Source: an uncultured Paludibaculum sp. (GTDB lineage Bacteria > Acidobacteriota > Terriglobia > Bryobacterales > Bryobacteraceae). From it: a stretch of DNA of 64,000 nt. Shown here piece by piece: positions 34,808 through 42,844 of the stretch (position 1 is the first letter of the stretch; every line of letters starts with the position of its first letter). The notes below the pieces were generated by a model. It was not told the origin of the DNA. It worked only from the letters and a program-made list of their open reading frames with translations, and searched no databases. The stretch covers positions 4,436,001-4,500,000 of the forward strand of contig NZ_OY762267.1 in NCBI RefSeq assembly GCF_963665245.1, read 5' to 3'. The position numbers were made by a program, and so were the translations under genes.

Positions 34808-35647
34808 ATGGCGACACTCACCAGGTCGGAACAGGCTCGAATCAACGGAGCGCGCTCACGCGGGCCCGTCACCGCGGAGGGCAAGGCCCGCTCCGCCCGC
34901 CTGAAGAACGAGGACCTGCCCGCCTTCGAGGGACTCGTCGAGCGCCGTACCCAGGACTTCCGGCCCGTCAACTCCTTCGAAGCCTCCCTCGTTCGAGAGA
35001 TCGCTGCTCTCGAGCGGAAGTACGACCGCCTCTCCGCTATCGAAACCCGGCACATCGACCTTCAGATCGCCCAGGAAACCGAGGCCCATCGCCGCCAGGC
35101 CGGCTCGCTTCGAGGAGTCACCTCTCTCGATGTCACGGCCTTCGGCATCGGCAAGCTCGTCGAGACCACCCGGATCCTCCCGTTCTATGCCATCGAACTC
35201 ACCCGTCTCCAACGCGCGCGCCGCCAGGTTCTCGACACCCTCATCGCCTATCGGAAGAACTTCCGGATGTTGGATCAATCCGAAGATCCCATTGAATTAC
35301 AACAACTTGACCATTGGAACGAACCCAGCCTGGAGGACTTGGAATCGTCGGCCACCGCCGCCTCCGGCCCCGCACCACTCGACCCGCCCGAAGCGCCCGA
35401 GCTGGTTGCCCCTGCGGTTGAGGGGCCCAGCGAGACGGGCGCGGAACCTGCCTCCGTCACTAACCCCGCAGTCCCAACCCGCCGACTGACGTCAGCCCTC
35501 AGGTGTTTCACCGGGTCGGAAATCTCCACACCGGGGGCGAGCAACGCACTATGTCCATTCGAACCCAATCCGCAGCCCGTCCCCGGCTCCAGGTCCACCA
35601 ATCGCGCGCGTCGCATCTCGATTCCGACAATACCCATAACCAACTGA
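34808..35647 (+). CDS. Acidobacterial INGARSRGP-type hypothetical protein
   Basis: 279 residues from ATG 34808, with AAGGAG at 34797-34801... directly upstream. The N-terminus ARINGARSRGPVTAEGKARSA is a motif I recognise from a large family of acidobacterial proteins of unknown function. Residues 30-165 are charged and helical (SLVREIAALERKYDRLSAIETRHIDLQIAQ), a likely coiled coil. The C-terminal third is Pro/Ala/Ser-rich and disordered, with no membrane segment. It lies 100 bases before the efflux operon and may be unrelated to it. Confidence 0.7.
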   Translation: MATLTRSEQARINGARSRGPVTAEGKARSARLKNEDLPAFEGLVERRTQDFRPVNSFEASLVREIAALERKYDRLSAIETRHIDLQIAQETEAHRRQAGSLRGVTSLDVTAFGIGKLVETTRILPFYAIELTRLQRARRQVLDTLIAYRKNFRMLDQSEDPIELQQLDHWNEPSLEDLESSATAASGPAPLDPPEAPELVAPAVEGPSETGAEPASVTNPAVPTRRLTSALRCFTGSEISTPGASNALCPFEPNPQPVPGSRSTNRARRISIPTIPITN

Positions 35648-35746
35648 AAACAAACAATGTGTCACGTTACATCACCTATATGTCTCCGGCTGTCCCTCAC
35701 GTACTTCTGCCTCCGGAGCGGAATCTGGAGCTGCGAGGCTGATCCG

Positions 35747-37165
35747 ATGAAACGACAAGCAATTCAATCCGCTGGCGCGCTGCTGGGAGCCTGCCTGCTT
35801 CTGGCCGGCTGCGCCAATAAACGGATGCAATACCATCCCCCCGTAGCCCCACAGTTGGCCAAGGCAGACACCTGGAATACCCCGCCCACTGGGGGAGCCA
35901 AGGCCAGCCCCGCCGACGACAAGACCATTGCCCAGTGGTGGTCCACCCTCGGCGATCCGGTCCTCACGGCCCTTGAGGAGCGTGCCGTCAAAGGCAACCT
36001 CGACGTCCGCCAGGCCGAAGCCAAGATCCGCCAGGCCCGCGCTCAACGTGAAGGAGCCAAAGGGGACCTCTACCCCACGGTCACCGCTAGCGGTTCCGCC
36101 ACCGGCAGCCGCACCAGCACGCGCAATGGCGGCGAACTCGGTCAGTCTTACGGCACCGGAGTCTCCGCCAGTTGGGAACCGGACTTCTTCAATAGGATTC
36201 GCGGCACCGTCGCCGCTTATACCGCCGATGTCGAGGCCACTCAGGAAGACCTGCGCAACGTCCTCGTAAGCCTGACGGCGGAAGTCGCGCTCAACTACGT
36301 GGACCTCCGCTCCTACCAGTCGCAGCTGGCCATCACCAGGGCCAACCTGGCCGCCCAGGAAGAAACCTACAAGCTGACGGTCGCCAAGTACGAGAGCGGC
36401 CTGTCCACTGAACTTGACGTGCAGCAGGCCGCCCTGTCGGTGGAGTCCACGCGAGCCGGCATCCCCACCCTGGAAACCGGGCTCCAGAAGGCAGAAAACG
36501 CGATCTCCGTCCTCGTGGGTGAACGGCCCGGCGCCGTCGATCAGGAACTCGGGGCCGTGAAGCCCGTGCCCGTGATCCTGGCCGAAGTGGCTGTGGGGCT
36601 GCCGGCCGATCTGCTCCGGCGGCGCCCCGACATCCGGAGTGCGGAGCGCCAGGTGGCGGCCCAGTCCGCCCGCGCCGGTGTGGCCGCCGCGAATCTTTAC
36701 CCCACATTCAACTTATCCGGCGTCCTGTCGTTCAGCTCGCTCAACATCGTCAACCTGCTGACGCCGGCCACCCTGGCGGGCAGCCTGGCCGGTTCCGTGC
36801 AGCAGACCATCCTGAACCGCCGTCAACTCCGGGCCCAGCTCAACGTGCAGGACGTCCTGCTGGAGCAATACGAAACGTCCTATGAGAGCACCGTGCTCGG
36901 CGCCTTGCAGGACGTCGAAGATGCGCTGAAGGCCTTTGCGAACGAGCAGGTGAGAAGGAAGTCGCTGGCCGATGCGGCCGCCGCGGCCGAGCGTGCCGCG
37001 ACCATGTCCCGCGATCTTTACGGCTCCGGCCTGAAGGACTTCCTCACTGTCCTGGACGCGCAGCGTTCGCTATTAAGTCTGCAGAACCAGTTGGCTCAGA
37101 GTGATGCCACCATCACCGCCAACCTGATCCGGCTCTATAAGGCATTGGGTGGTGGCTGGAGCTGA
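35747..37165 (+). CDS. Outer-membrane efflux lipoprotein (NodT/TolC family)
   Basis: 472 residues. The signal peptide ends in a lipobox (LLLAGC), so Cys is lipidated. The TolC fold is evident as two repeats of coiled-coil segments (LEERAVKGNLDVRQAEAKIRQARAQ, then ADLLRRRPDIRSAERQVAAQSARAGVAAANLYPT). LGDPVLTALEERAVKGN and LYPTFNLSGVLSF are family marks. ATG 35747 is chosen over the longer frame from 35657 because the lipoprotein signal begins there. First gene of a complete tripartite pump with the next three genes. Confidence 0.92.
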   Translation: MKRQAIQSAGALLGACLLLAGCANKRMQYHPPVAPQLAKADTWNTPPTGGAKASPADDKTIAQWWSTLGDPVLTALEERAVKGNLDVRQAEAKIRQARAQREGAKGDLYPTVTASGSATGSRTSTRNGGELGQSYGTGVSASWEPDFFNRIRGTVAAYTADVEATQEDLRNVLVSLTAEVALNYVDLRSYQSQLAITRANLAAQEETYKLTVAKYESGLSTELDVQQAALSVESTRAGIPTLETGLQKAENAISVLVGERPGAVDQELGAVKPVPVILAEVAVGLPADLLRRRPDIRSAERQVAAQSARAGVAAANLYPTFNLSGVLSFSSLNIVNLLTPATLAGSLAGSVQQTILNRRQLRAQLNVQDVLLEQYETSYESTVLGALQDVEDALKAFANEQVRRKSLADAAAAAERAATMSRDLYGSGLKDFLTVLDAQRSLLSLQNQLAQSDATITANLIRLYKALGGGWS

Positions 37166-37201
37166 GGCGCTCCGCCAAGGGAACTGGAAGGAGATACGGC
37201 A

Positions 37202-38491
37202 ATGACAACAACAGTCGTGGATGTGCAAACGAACCTGGGCGTGACGCCCGGCAAGCGGAGCTGGAAGCGGATGACCTGGTGGCTGGCGATTCTGCTGCTG
37301 CTGGGTTCGGGCGGGGCCCTGCTCTTTACGAGATGGCAGGCCTCGGCGGCCGAACCGGCGGTGCGCTACCGCACTGAGGAGGCTCGCATCGGCAATCTGA
37401 CAGTCACGGTCACGGCTACGGGACAACTGCAGCCCACCCGGACCGTCGATGTCGGTAGTGAAGTATCGGGCATCATCGACTCCGTCCTGGTCAACTACAA
37501 CGACTACGTCAAAGTGGGCCAGGTGCTGGCGAAGATCAATACCGAGAAGCTCGACGCGCAGGTACTACAGGACCGCGCCTCCCTCGAAACGGCTCGGGCC
37601 AAGGTGGAAGACGCCAAGGTCACCGTGACCGAGACCGAGGCGGAGTACAACCGCATTGTGGCGGCGCGGGAGAAATCCAAAGGCCAGCTCCCCTCACAGC
37701 ACGATCTCGATACGGCGAAGGCCGCCTACGGGCGCGCCAAGGTGGCGGTCACCAGTGCGCAGGCGGCGGTCACTCAGGCTGAAGCCAGCCTCGCCGTCAA
37801 TTTGACGAATGTCTCCAAAGCGGTGATCAAGTCTCCCGTGGACGGCATCGTCCTGGCACGCAACGTCGAGCCCGGCCAGACCATCGCGGCCTCGTTCTCG
37901 GTCACCACCATGTTCCAGTTGGCCGAGGACCTCACCCGCATGAAGCTCCAGGTCAACATCGATGAAGCAGACATCGGGGAAGTGAAAGAGGGCCAGAACG
38001 TCACCTTCACGGTGGACGCCTACCCTGGCCGCACCTTTCCGGGCAAGATCACGCAGTTGCGCTATCAGTCGACCACGACCAACAACGTCGTCACTTACCT
38101 GGCAGTGATCTCGGTGGACAACCGTCAGATGTTGCTGCGGCCGGGCATGACGGCCACGGCCACCATCACCGTCCAATCGTTGACCAACGCGTTGCTGGCG
38201 CCGAACGTGGCGCTGCGGTTCACTCCGGCCTCCGCCGGCGCTGGTGGGCAGGGCGATCAGCGGAGCTTCTTCCGCAAGCTGATGCCGGGTCCGCCACCCA
38301 TGCCTGCCAAGACCGCCCAGACTGGCGACGACGCCAACGCCGGACCGCGCGTGTGGGTGCTGAAGGGACTGCAACCGGTCCCGGTGCCGGTGAAGACCGG
38401 CGTCACCAACGGCAAAGTGACCGAGATCCGCTCCGGGGCCATCGCGCCGGGCGTACCGCTGGTTGTGGAAGCGCTCAAGGGAGGGAAGTAA
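37202..38491 (+). CDS. Periplasmic adaptor subunit (MacA/HlyD type)
   Basis: 429 residues. A single N-terminal TM helix (TWWLAILLLLGSGGALLF) anchors it. Biotinyl-lipoyl-like halves: VTVTATGQLQPTRTVDVGSEVSGIIDSVLVNYNDYVKVGQVLAKINTEKLD and VIKSPVDGIVLARNVEPGQTI. A coiled-coil hairpin lies between (LETARAKVEDAKVTVTETEAEYN). The beta-barrel part includes ADIGEVKEGQNVTFTVDAYPGRTFPGKI. A Gly/Pro-rich insert sits near 345-365. It joins the inner-membrane ABC transporter to the TolC-like protein. Confidence 0.93.
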   Translation: MTTTVVDVQTNLGVTPGKRSWKRMTWWLAILLLLGSGGALLFTRWQASAAEPAVRYRTEEARIGNLTVTVTATGQLQPTRTVDVGSEVSGIIDSVLVNYNDYVKVGQVLAKINTEKLDAQVLQDRASLETARAKVEDAKVTVTETEAEYNRIVAAREKSKGQLPSQHDLDTAKAAYGRAKVAVTSAQAAVTQAEASLAVNLTNVSKAVIKSPVDGIVLARNVEPGQTIAASFSVTTMFQLAEDLTRMKLQVNIDEADIGEVKEGQNVTFTVDAYPGRTFPGKITQLRYQSTTTNNVVTYLAVISVDNRQMLLRPGMTATATITVQSLTNALLAPNVALRFTPASAGAGGQGDQRSFFRKLMPGPPPMPAKTAQTGDDANAGPRVWVLKGLQPVPVPVKTGVTNGKVTEIRSGAIAPGVPLVVEALKGGK

Positions 38492-38493
38492 CC

Positions 38494-39228
38494 ATGGAAC
38501 CGGCCCTGATGGAATTCCGCAAGGTCGAGAAGGTCTACGGTCAGGGCGACGCCTCGATGATGGCGCTGGCCGGTGTCGATTTCCGCATCGAAGAGGGCGA
38601 GTTCGTCGCGATCATGGGCCCCAGCGGCTCCGGCAAATCCACCTGCATGAACATCCTGGGCTGCCTCGACACGCCCACCGGCGGCGAGTACCTGTTCAAG
38701 GGTATCGACGTGGGCCGTCTGCCCCGCAAGCAGCGGGCGCGCCTGCGCCGTTACTACCTGGGCTTCGTCTTCCAGGGCTTCAACCTACTGGCGCGCACCT
38801 CGGCGCTGGAGAACGTGGAGCTGCCGCTGGTCTATCGCGGCACGAAGTCATCGGAACGCCGCGAGCGCGCGGGCATCGCGCTCCAGACGGTCGGGCTGAA
38901 GGGCTGGGAGGATCACACTCCGGCGCAGCTCTCCGGCGGCCAGCAGCAGCGTGTCGCCATCGCCCGGGCCATCGTGACCGAACCCGCGGTCCTGCTGGCC
39001 GACGAGCCCACCGGCAACCTGGACTCCGCCCGCAGCAAGGAGATCATGGACCTCCTCTGCCAGCTCAACCAGGAACGCGGCATCAGCATCGCCATGGTGA
39101 CGCACGAGCCGGACATGGCCGAATACGCCAGCCGGACCATCTCTTTCCGCGATGGTCTGGTGGCATCCGATGTGGCCCGGCCGCCGCGGGCCGCGGCAGC
39201 TAAGTGCTCACCTTCGGAATTACGGTGA
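38494..39228 (+). CDS. ABC transporter ATPase (MacB/LolD type)
   Basis: 244 residues. Walker A GPSGSGKST, Q-loop GFVFQGFNLL, signature LSGGQQQRVAIARAI, Walker B VLLADEPTGNLDS and H-loop MVTHEP are all present. ATG 38494 starts 2 bases after the adaptor stop, with GAGGGAAG upstream. It powers the permease encoded 150 bases downstream. MacB is often a single fused protein; here ATPase and permease are separate genes. Confidence 0.95.
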   Translation: MEPALMEFRKVEKVYGQGDASMMALAGVDFRIEEGEFVAIMGPSGSGKSTCMNILGCLDTPTGGEYLFKGIDVGRLPRKQRARLRRYYLGFVFQGFNLLARTSALENVELPLVYRGTKSSERRERAGIALQTVGLKGWEDHTPAQLSGGQQQRVAIARAIVTEPAVLLADEPTGNLDSARSKEIMDLLCQLNQERGISIAMVTHEPDMAEYASRTISFRDGLVASDVARPPRAAAAKCSPSELR

Positions 39229-39247
39229 CGTATGGGCGATATAGCCG

Positions 39248-39312
39248 TCAGCGATCAGCACTCAGCCGTCAGCCACACGGGCGCGGGCTGATTGCTGAGT
39301 GCTAATCGCTGA
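39248..39312. repeat. Inverted repeat of GCTGA-type units between ATPase and permease genes
   Basis: TCAGCGATCAGCACTCAGC (39248-39266) is matched by GCTGAGTGCTAATCGCTGA (39294-39312) in inverted orientation, 18 of 19 bases, separated by 27 bases. The units are built from GCTGA/TCAGC-like words, as in dispersed intergenic repeats. The hairpin falls in the only sizable gap of the efflux operon and could act as an attenuator or mRNA-stability element. Confidence 0.6.
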
Positions 39313-39377
39313 GAGCCTACCGCCGTTCCGTGCGCGAACTATTGAAACCATGTACTAAGTAACGAAAGGAGAATGTC

Positions 39378-40592
39378 ATGCTCTGGGACGCAATCTTACT
39401 CGCACTGTCGGCCATCCGCCGCAATGTCATGCGCTCGTCGCTCACTGTGTTGGGCATCGTCATTGGTGTCGCCGCGGTCATCATCATGGTCACCCTGGGC
39501 AACGGTGCGACGGCCCGAGTCACCTCCGAGATATCGAGTCTTGGCGCGAACATGCTCATGGTCATGCCGGGCCAGGAGCGCCGCGGCATGGGCGGCGGCA
39601 TGCGTGAAGAGGCTAAGCTTTTCGAAGCGCCCGACGTCGAGGCGCTGCGCGACGAAGTGCCGGGCGTCAGCGCCGTGGCGCCCACCGCCTCGAAGTCGAT
39701 GCAGGTCATTTACGGCAACACGAACTGGTCCACCACGGTCAACGGCGTGGACAACGCCTACTTCAAAGTCCGCAACTGGACCCTGGCGAGTGGGCGCGAC
39801 TTCTCGGAAGCGGAGCTCGCTTCGGGCGGAGCCGCGTGCATCCTAGGCGCCACCGTGCGGAAGCAGCTCTTCGGCGAGCAGGACCCCACGGGTGCGAATG
39901 TCCGTCTCCAGGCGATCTCCTGCCAGGTGGTGGGTGTCCTCGCGTCGAAAGGGCAATCCGGCATGGGCATGGACCAGGACGACCTGGTGCTCACGCCGCT
40001 GCGCACATTCCAACGCCGCATCTCGGGCAACCGCTACATTAGCAGTCTGCTGGTGGGTACGCGCGAAGGCTCAACCTCATCGATGGTGGTGGCGGACGTT
40101 CAGCGGCTGCTCAGGCAGCGCCGCAAGATCCAGCTGAATCAGGAAGACGACTTCATGGTGCGCGACCCGCAGGAGCTCATCAGCACGCTCACCGGGACAA
40201 CGCAGCTGCTCACCATGCTGCTGGGCGCGGTCGCCGCGGTCAGCCTGCTGGTGGGCGGCATCGGCATCATGAACATCATGCTGGTGTCGGTGACGGAGAG
40301 GACGAGGGAGATTGGCGTGAGGCTGGCGATCGGGGCGTTTGAGAACGACGTGATGACGCAGTTTCTGGTCGAGGCGGTGGTGCTGTCTTCGCTGGGCGGC
40401 GCCGTGGGCCTGGCACTAGGGCTTATGGTCTCGGTGCTGGGCGCCAAGGTGCTGGAAGTGCCCTTCCAGCCAGACATGCGCATCGCCGCCATCTCGTTCA
40501 TCTTCTCGGCGGTGGTGGGTGTGCTGTTCGGCTTCGTGCCCGCGCGCAAAGCCGCGCAATTGGACCCCATTGAAGCCCTGCGCCATGAGTAA
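39378..40592 (+). CDS. MacB-like ABC transporter permease
   Basis: 404 residues. TM1 SLTVLGIVIGVAAVIIMVTLGNGA, a periplasmic MacB_PCD domain (about 45-270), then three TM helices: LTMLLGAVAAVSLLVGGIGIMNIMLVSVTERTREIGVRLAIGA, LVEAVVLSSLGGAVGLALGLMVS and IAAISFIFSAVVGVLFGFVPARKAAQLDPIEALRHE. This is the standard FtsX/MacB permease. AAAGGAG precedes ATG 39378. It completes the TolC-MacA-MacB pump for efflux of hydrophobic compounds or lipoproteins/siderophores; the substrate is unknown. Confidence 0.94.
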   Translation: MLWDAILLALSAIRRNVMRSSLTVLGIVIGVAAVIIMVTLGNGATARVTSEISSLGANMLMVMPGQERRGMGGGMREEAKLFEAPDVEALRDEVPGVSAVAPTASKSMQVIYGNTNWSTTVNGVDNAYFKVRNWTLASGRDFSEAELASGGAACILGATVRKQLFGEQDPTGANVRLQAISCQVVGVLASKGQSGMGMDQDDLVLTPLRTFQRRISGNRYISSLLVGTREGSTSSMVVADVQRLLRQRRKIQLNQEDDFMVRDPQELISTLTGTTQLLTMLLGAVAAVSLLVGGIGIMNIMLVSVTERTREIGVRLAIGAFENDVMTQFLVEAVVLSSLGGAVGLALGLMVSVLGAKVLEVPFQPDMRIAAISFIFSAVVGVLFGFVPARKAAQLDPIEALRHE

Positions 40593-40596
40593 GTGT

Positions 40597-40941
40597 CTAG
40601 CGCGTCGGATTGCGCCAGGCTTCGCCGGCATGGTCGGTCAACGGCCGCCGCGGAGCCTTCCGCCGGTGGGCTGCGTCCAGGCGCGCCGCCGCGCACTCGG
40701 CATAGCGCGACATGTCCGCCTCGGCGTAGTGGAAGGCGTGATCTTCCGTCGCCTCGTAACCCTGCTCCAGTACGGACCGGCAGAGCAGCGGGAGCTCCTG
40801 CAGCCGGATGCCGTATTGGCGGCTCATGGCCAGGTTGGTTGTGACGGTGTAGGGAGTGCGGCTGCGATCCGCGGCGACGCCTTCAAATGCGAAGACGCGG
40901 GACCCCTGAACTTCATTGAACCCAGTCAAGACGAACTGCAT
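40597..40941 (-). CDS. Hypothetical protein (114 aa)
   Basis: No recognised family. MQFVLTGFNEVQGSRVFAFEGVAAD begins like a small alpha/beta protein; the rest is helical with several acidic/aromatic residues (TEDHAFHYAEADMSRYAE), and the tail is basic. No signal peptide. ATG 40941 is preferred over TTG 40956 since GGAG precedes it. It ends 5 bases from the convergent permease. The next gene upstream on the strand is a GIY-YIG-like protein, 44 bases away, so they may be co-transcribed. Confidence 0.65.
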   Translation of the reverse strand: MQFVLTGFNEVQGSRVFAFEGVAADRSRTPYTVTTNLAMSRQYGIRLQELPLLCRSVLEQGYEATEDHAFHYAEADMSRYAECAAARLDAAHRRKAPRRPLTDHAGEAWRNPTR

Positions 40942-40984
40942 TTTCGGTTTCTCCAAGGAAGGCTCCTTTTCTCTCTGCCGGCAA

Positions 40985-41287
40985 TCAGCGGTGCTGAGAC
41001 CGGTGATGATTCCCGGTGGGTTTGTACTCGAGAGTCAGGCTGGCTTGCCGGGCCGCCTGCTGCACGTGATCGCGAACCTCGAAGACAAATCCGGTTGGTT
41101 GTGATTGCAGGAACGACGGGTGGGCGGAGTTCAGGTGGTCCAGCAGCGCGGCCTGGATATTCTCGGAGCACCCGATATAGAGCCACTCGCGGGCGTTTGA
41201 TAGCCCGTAAACACCGGGCTGCTGCGGTGCGAACTGCTGGATCGAGGAGGCCGTGAAGGGGCGCGGCAGTGGATGATCAAAAGGCAT
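40985..41287 (-). CDS. Small GIY-YIG-like protein
   Basis: 100 residues. PGVYGLSNAREWLYIGCSENIQAALLDHLNS matches the GIY-YIG nuclease fold, with GVY and YIG motifs spaced 11 residues. Only the N-terminal half of the domain is obvious; the Arg and Glu that complete the usual catalytic set are not clear in RDHVQQAARQASLTLEYK. It may therefore be a nuclease-fold binding protein. ATG 41287 chosen over GTG 41296. No homing or restriction context is seen. Confidence 0.65.
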   Translation of the reverse strand: MPFDHPLPRPFTASSIQQFAPQQPGVYGLSNAREWLYIGCSENIQAALLDHLNSAHPSFLQSQPTGFVFEVRDHVQQAARQASLTLEYKPTGNHHRSQHR

Positions 41288-41320
41288 GAAGCGCACCCGC
41301 GCGAGCGCAACAAGTCATCA

Positions 41321-41539
41321 TCATGGCTTCCTTGTAGGCGGAGTACCCCGAGCGCCGTCCTGTTCGAGGATGCCCTTCAACCGGTTGATCAGCGCCTTGC
41401 CCTGGGTAATGTCCTCGGGCTTCGAGATGTGGCCCGGCATCTTCGGGTCGATGAACTCGCGCCGGAAGAGTTGATCCGAGGCCAGTGAGATCAGTAGCTC
41501 GATTTCGCGGGTGCTCAGTTTGACCATCTTCTGCGTCAT
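41321..41539 (-). CDS. Small hypothetical protein (72 aa)
   Basis: From ATG 41539: MTQKMVKLSTREIELLISL, then SDQLFRREFIDPKMPGHISKPEDITQGKALINRLKGIL. Mostly helical, amphipathic, and soluble. The Pro/Arg-rich end (GARGTPPTRKP) is disordered. It reads like a real conserved small protein in composition, but I know no function. It is the first gene of a leftward run with the GIY-YIG-like gene. Confidence 0.6.
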   Translation of the reverse strand: MTQKMVKLSTREIELLISLASDQLFRREFIDPKMPGHISKPEDITQGKALINRLKGILEQDGARGTPPTRKP

Positions 41540-41719
41540 GCGGCGTCCTGGCCACGCCCTGGCCGGACCCCGCCCTGAATGAATCTCGATTGGGTCAATT
41601 CGTCCTCGCAATCGGAAGCCGGAGCCGTCCGTTTGCGGTTACCGGGTGAGCCTAAGAAAGAGCGGCAGACGGACTGACTTAGTTCAGGCGGTCTGCGAAT
41701 GAACGGAGCTGTCCATACA

Positions 41720-41737
41720 TTAACCAGTATTAGTTAA
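41720..41737. promoter_or_regulatory. Near-palindromic operator candidate upstream of XRE regulator
   Basis: TTAAC (41720-41724), 8 bases, GTTAA (41733-41737). The full 18-mer is palindromic except at two symmetric pairs. It stands in the most AT-rich part of the gap between the divergent 72-residue protein and the XRE regulator, where a regulator would bind. Confidence 0.5.
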
Positions 41738-41793
41738 GAAGACTTGCATGTCAAGACCGAAGGTGACACAATTGGGAACCGCTGATTCACTCA

Positions 41794-42705
41794 GTGCAGT
41801 TAAGTTACGGATCGGCCGGAGCAACTGTGGACGTCTCGTTATTGATCAGGCAGCGCCTGAGTGAACTGGACCTGGGCCAGAAGGACTTGGCTGTGTCCGC
41901 GCAGGTGACCGAGTCCTACATCTCCCAACTGCTGGCAAGGAAGAAGGCGCCGCCCGCCCCGGGCCGCACCGACATCTACGAGAAGCTGGAGCGGGTGCTA
42001 CGCCTGCCCAACGGAGAGCTCTCCAGGCTGGCCGAGGTACAGCGCCAACTGGAGTTGAAGAAGAAGGTGGCGCAACCGCCACGGCCTCTCTTCAAGGACT
42101 GCCGCGAACTGATCCTGTGCAAGTGCGACCCGGAGAGCCGGGACGAAGTCCGCCGGATCTTCGAGAAAGAGCCGTTCGGCGAACTGGAACGCATGGTGAC
42201 GCAGAAGATCCTCGATGTGGCGCAGGCCGTGGCGCGCGAGGAACTGCGCAATGAGGCGTGGCTCAGATCCTTAGCAGAGCATGATGGCCGCACTTACGAG
42301 CAGGTCCGCGTGGCCATGCTCGAGTTTCTGGATACCGACGTATTCCAGGTCTCGACGGAAAACTGTGTGCTGTGCCTCTATCCAATGATAGACTCCTGGG
42401 ACATAGACTTGCGGTCGTTCGGCATGGAGGTCGTCCTCAATCGGCGGCTCGGACCAGGCGGCGTCAAGCGGTTTGAATTCGTGGAACGCTCACCCGAGCA
42501 GCCTTTGGATATAGAGCCGGGTTTCGAGCAGTTCCTCAGAGACGCATTGCTGAGTGGTGATGCCACTGAAGAGGAGATCGAGTTTTTGAGAAGGCTGAAG
42601 TTTAACGGCAGACGGCCTTCTGCTCTGTATTACTACCGTGAACTGCAGAGCCTGAGGGACCCGCTGCATTTCCCTCGCCCCCCATCCGATGGTGGCACCC
42701 CATGA
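41794..42705 (+). CDS. XRE-family HTH protein with large unknown C-terminal domain
   Basis: 303 residues from GTG 41794 (GTG 41827 possible). The HTH lies at about 12-80: LIRQRLSELDLGQKDLAVSAQVTESYISQLLARKKAPPAPGR, then IYEKLERVLRLPNGELSRLAE. The remaining 200 residues are unfamiliar. They include LILCKCDPESRDEVRRIFEKEP, repeated acidic and aromatic helices (EDIEF-like) and VQVSTENCVLCLYPMIDSWDID-type sequence, with a Cys pair. The gene lies 140 bases before a radical SAM gene. Probably autoregulates through the operator at 41720. Confidence 0.8.
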   Translation: MQLSYGSAGATVDVSLLIRQRLSELDLGQKDLAVSAQVTESYISQLLARKKAPPAPGRTDIYEKLERVLRLPNGELSRLAEVQRQLELKKKVAQPPRPLFKDCRELILCKCDPESRDEVRRIFEKEPFGELERMVTQKILDVAQAVAREELRNEAWLRSLAEHDGRTYEQVRVAMLEFLDTDVFQVSTENCVLCLYPMIDSWDIDLRSFGMEVVLNRRLGPGGVKRFEFVERSPEQPLDIEPGFEQFLRDALLSGDATEEEIEFLRRLKFNGRRPSALYYYRELQSLRDPLHFPRPPSDGGTP

Positions 42706-42844
42706 ACCGATGGCGCGCAGTGCGGGCGCCGTTAATGAGTATCTGCTGGATTGCAGATTGGCGGTATAAGTTCGAGAATCTCAGGAGCCTCGCTGATCCT
42801 TCACCCAGGTCCGGCGGCCTTACTGAACGTGAAGGAGAAGTTTG

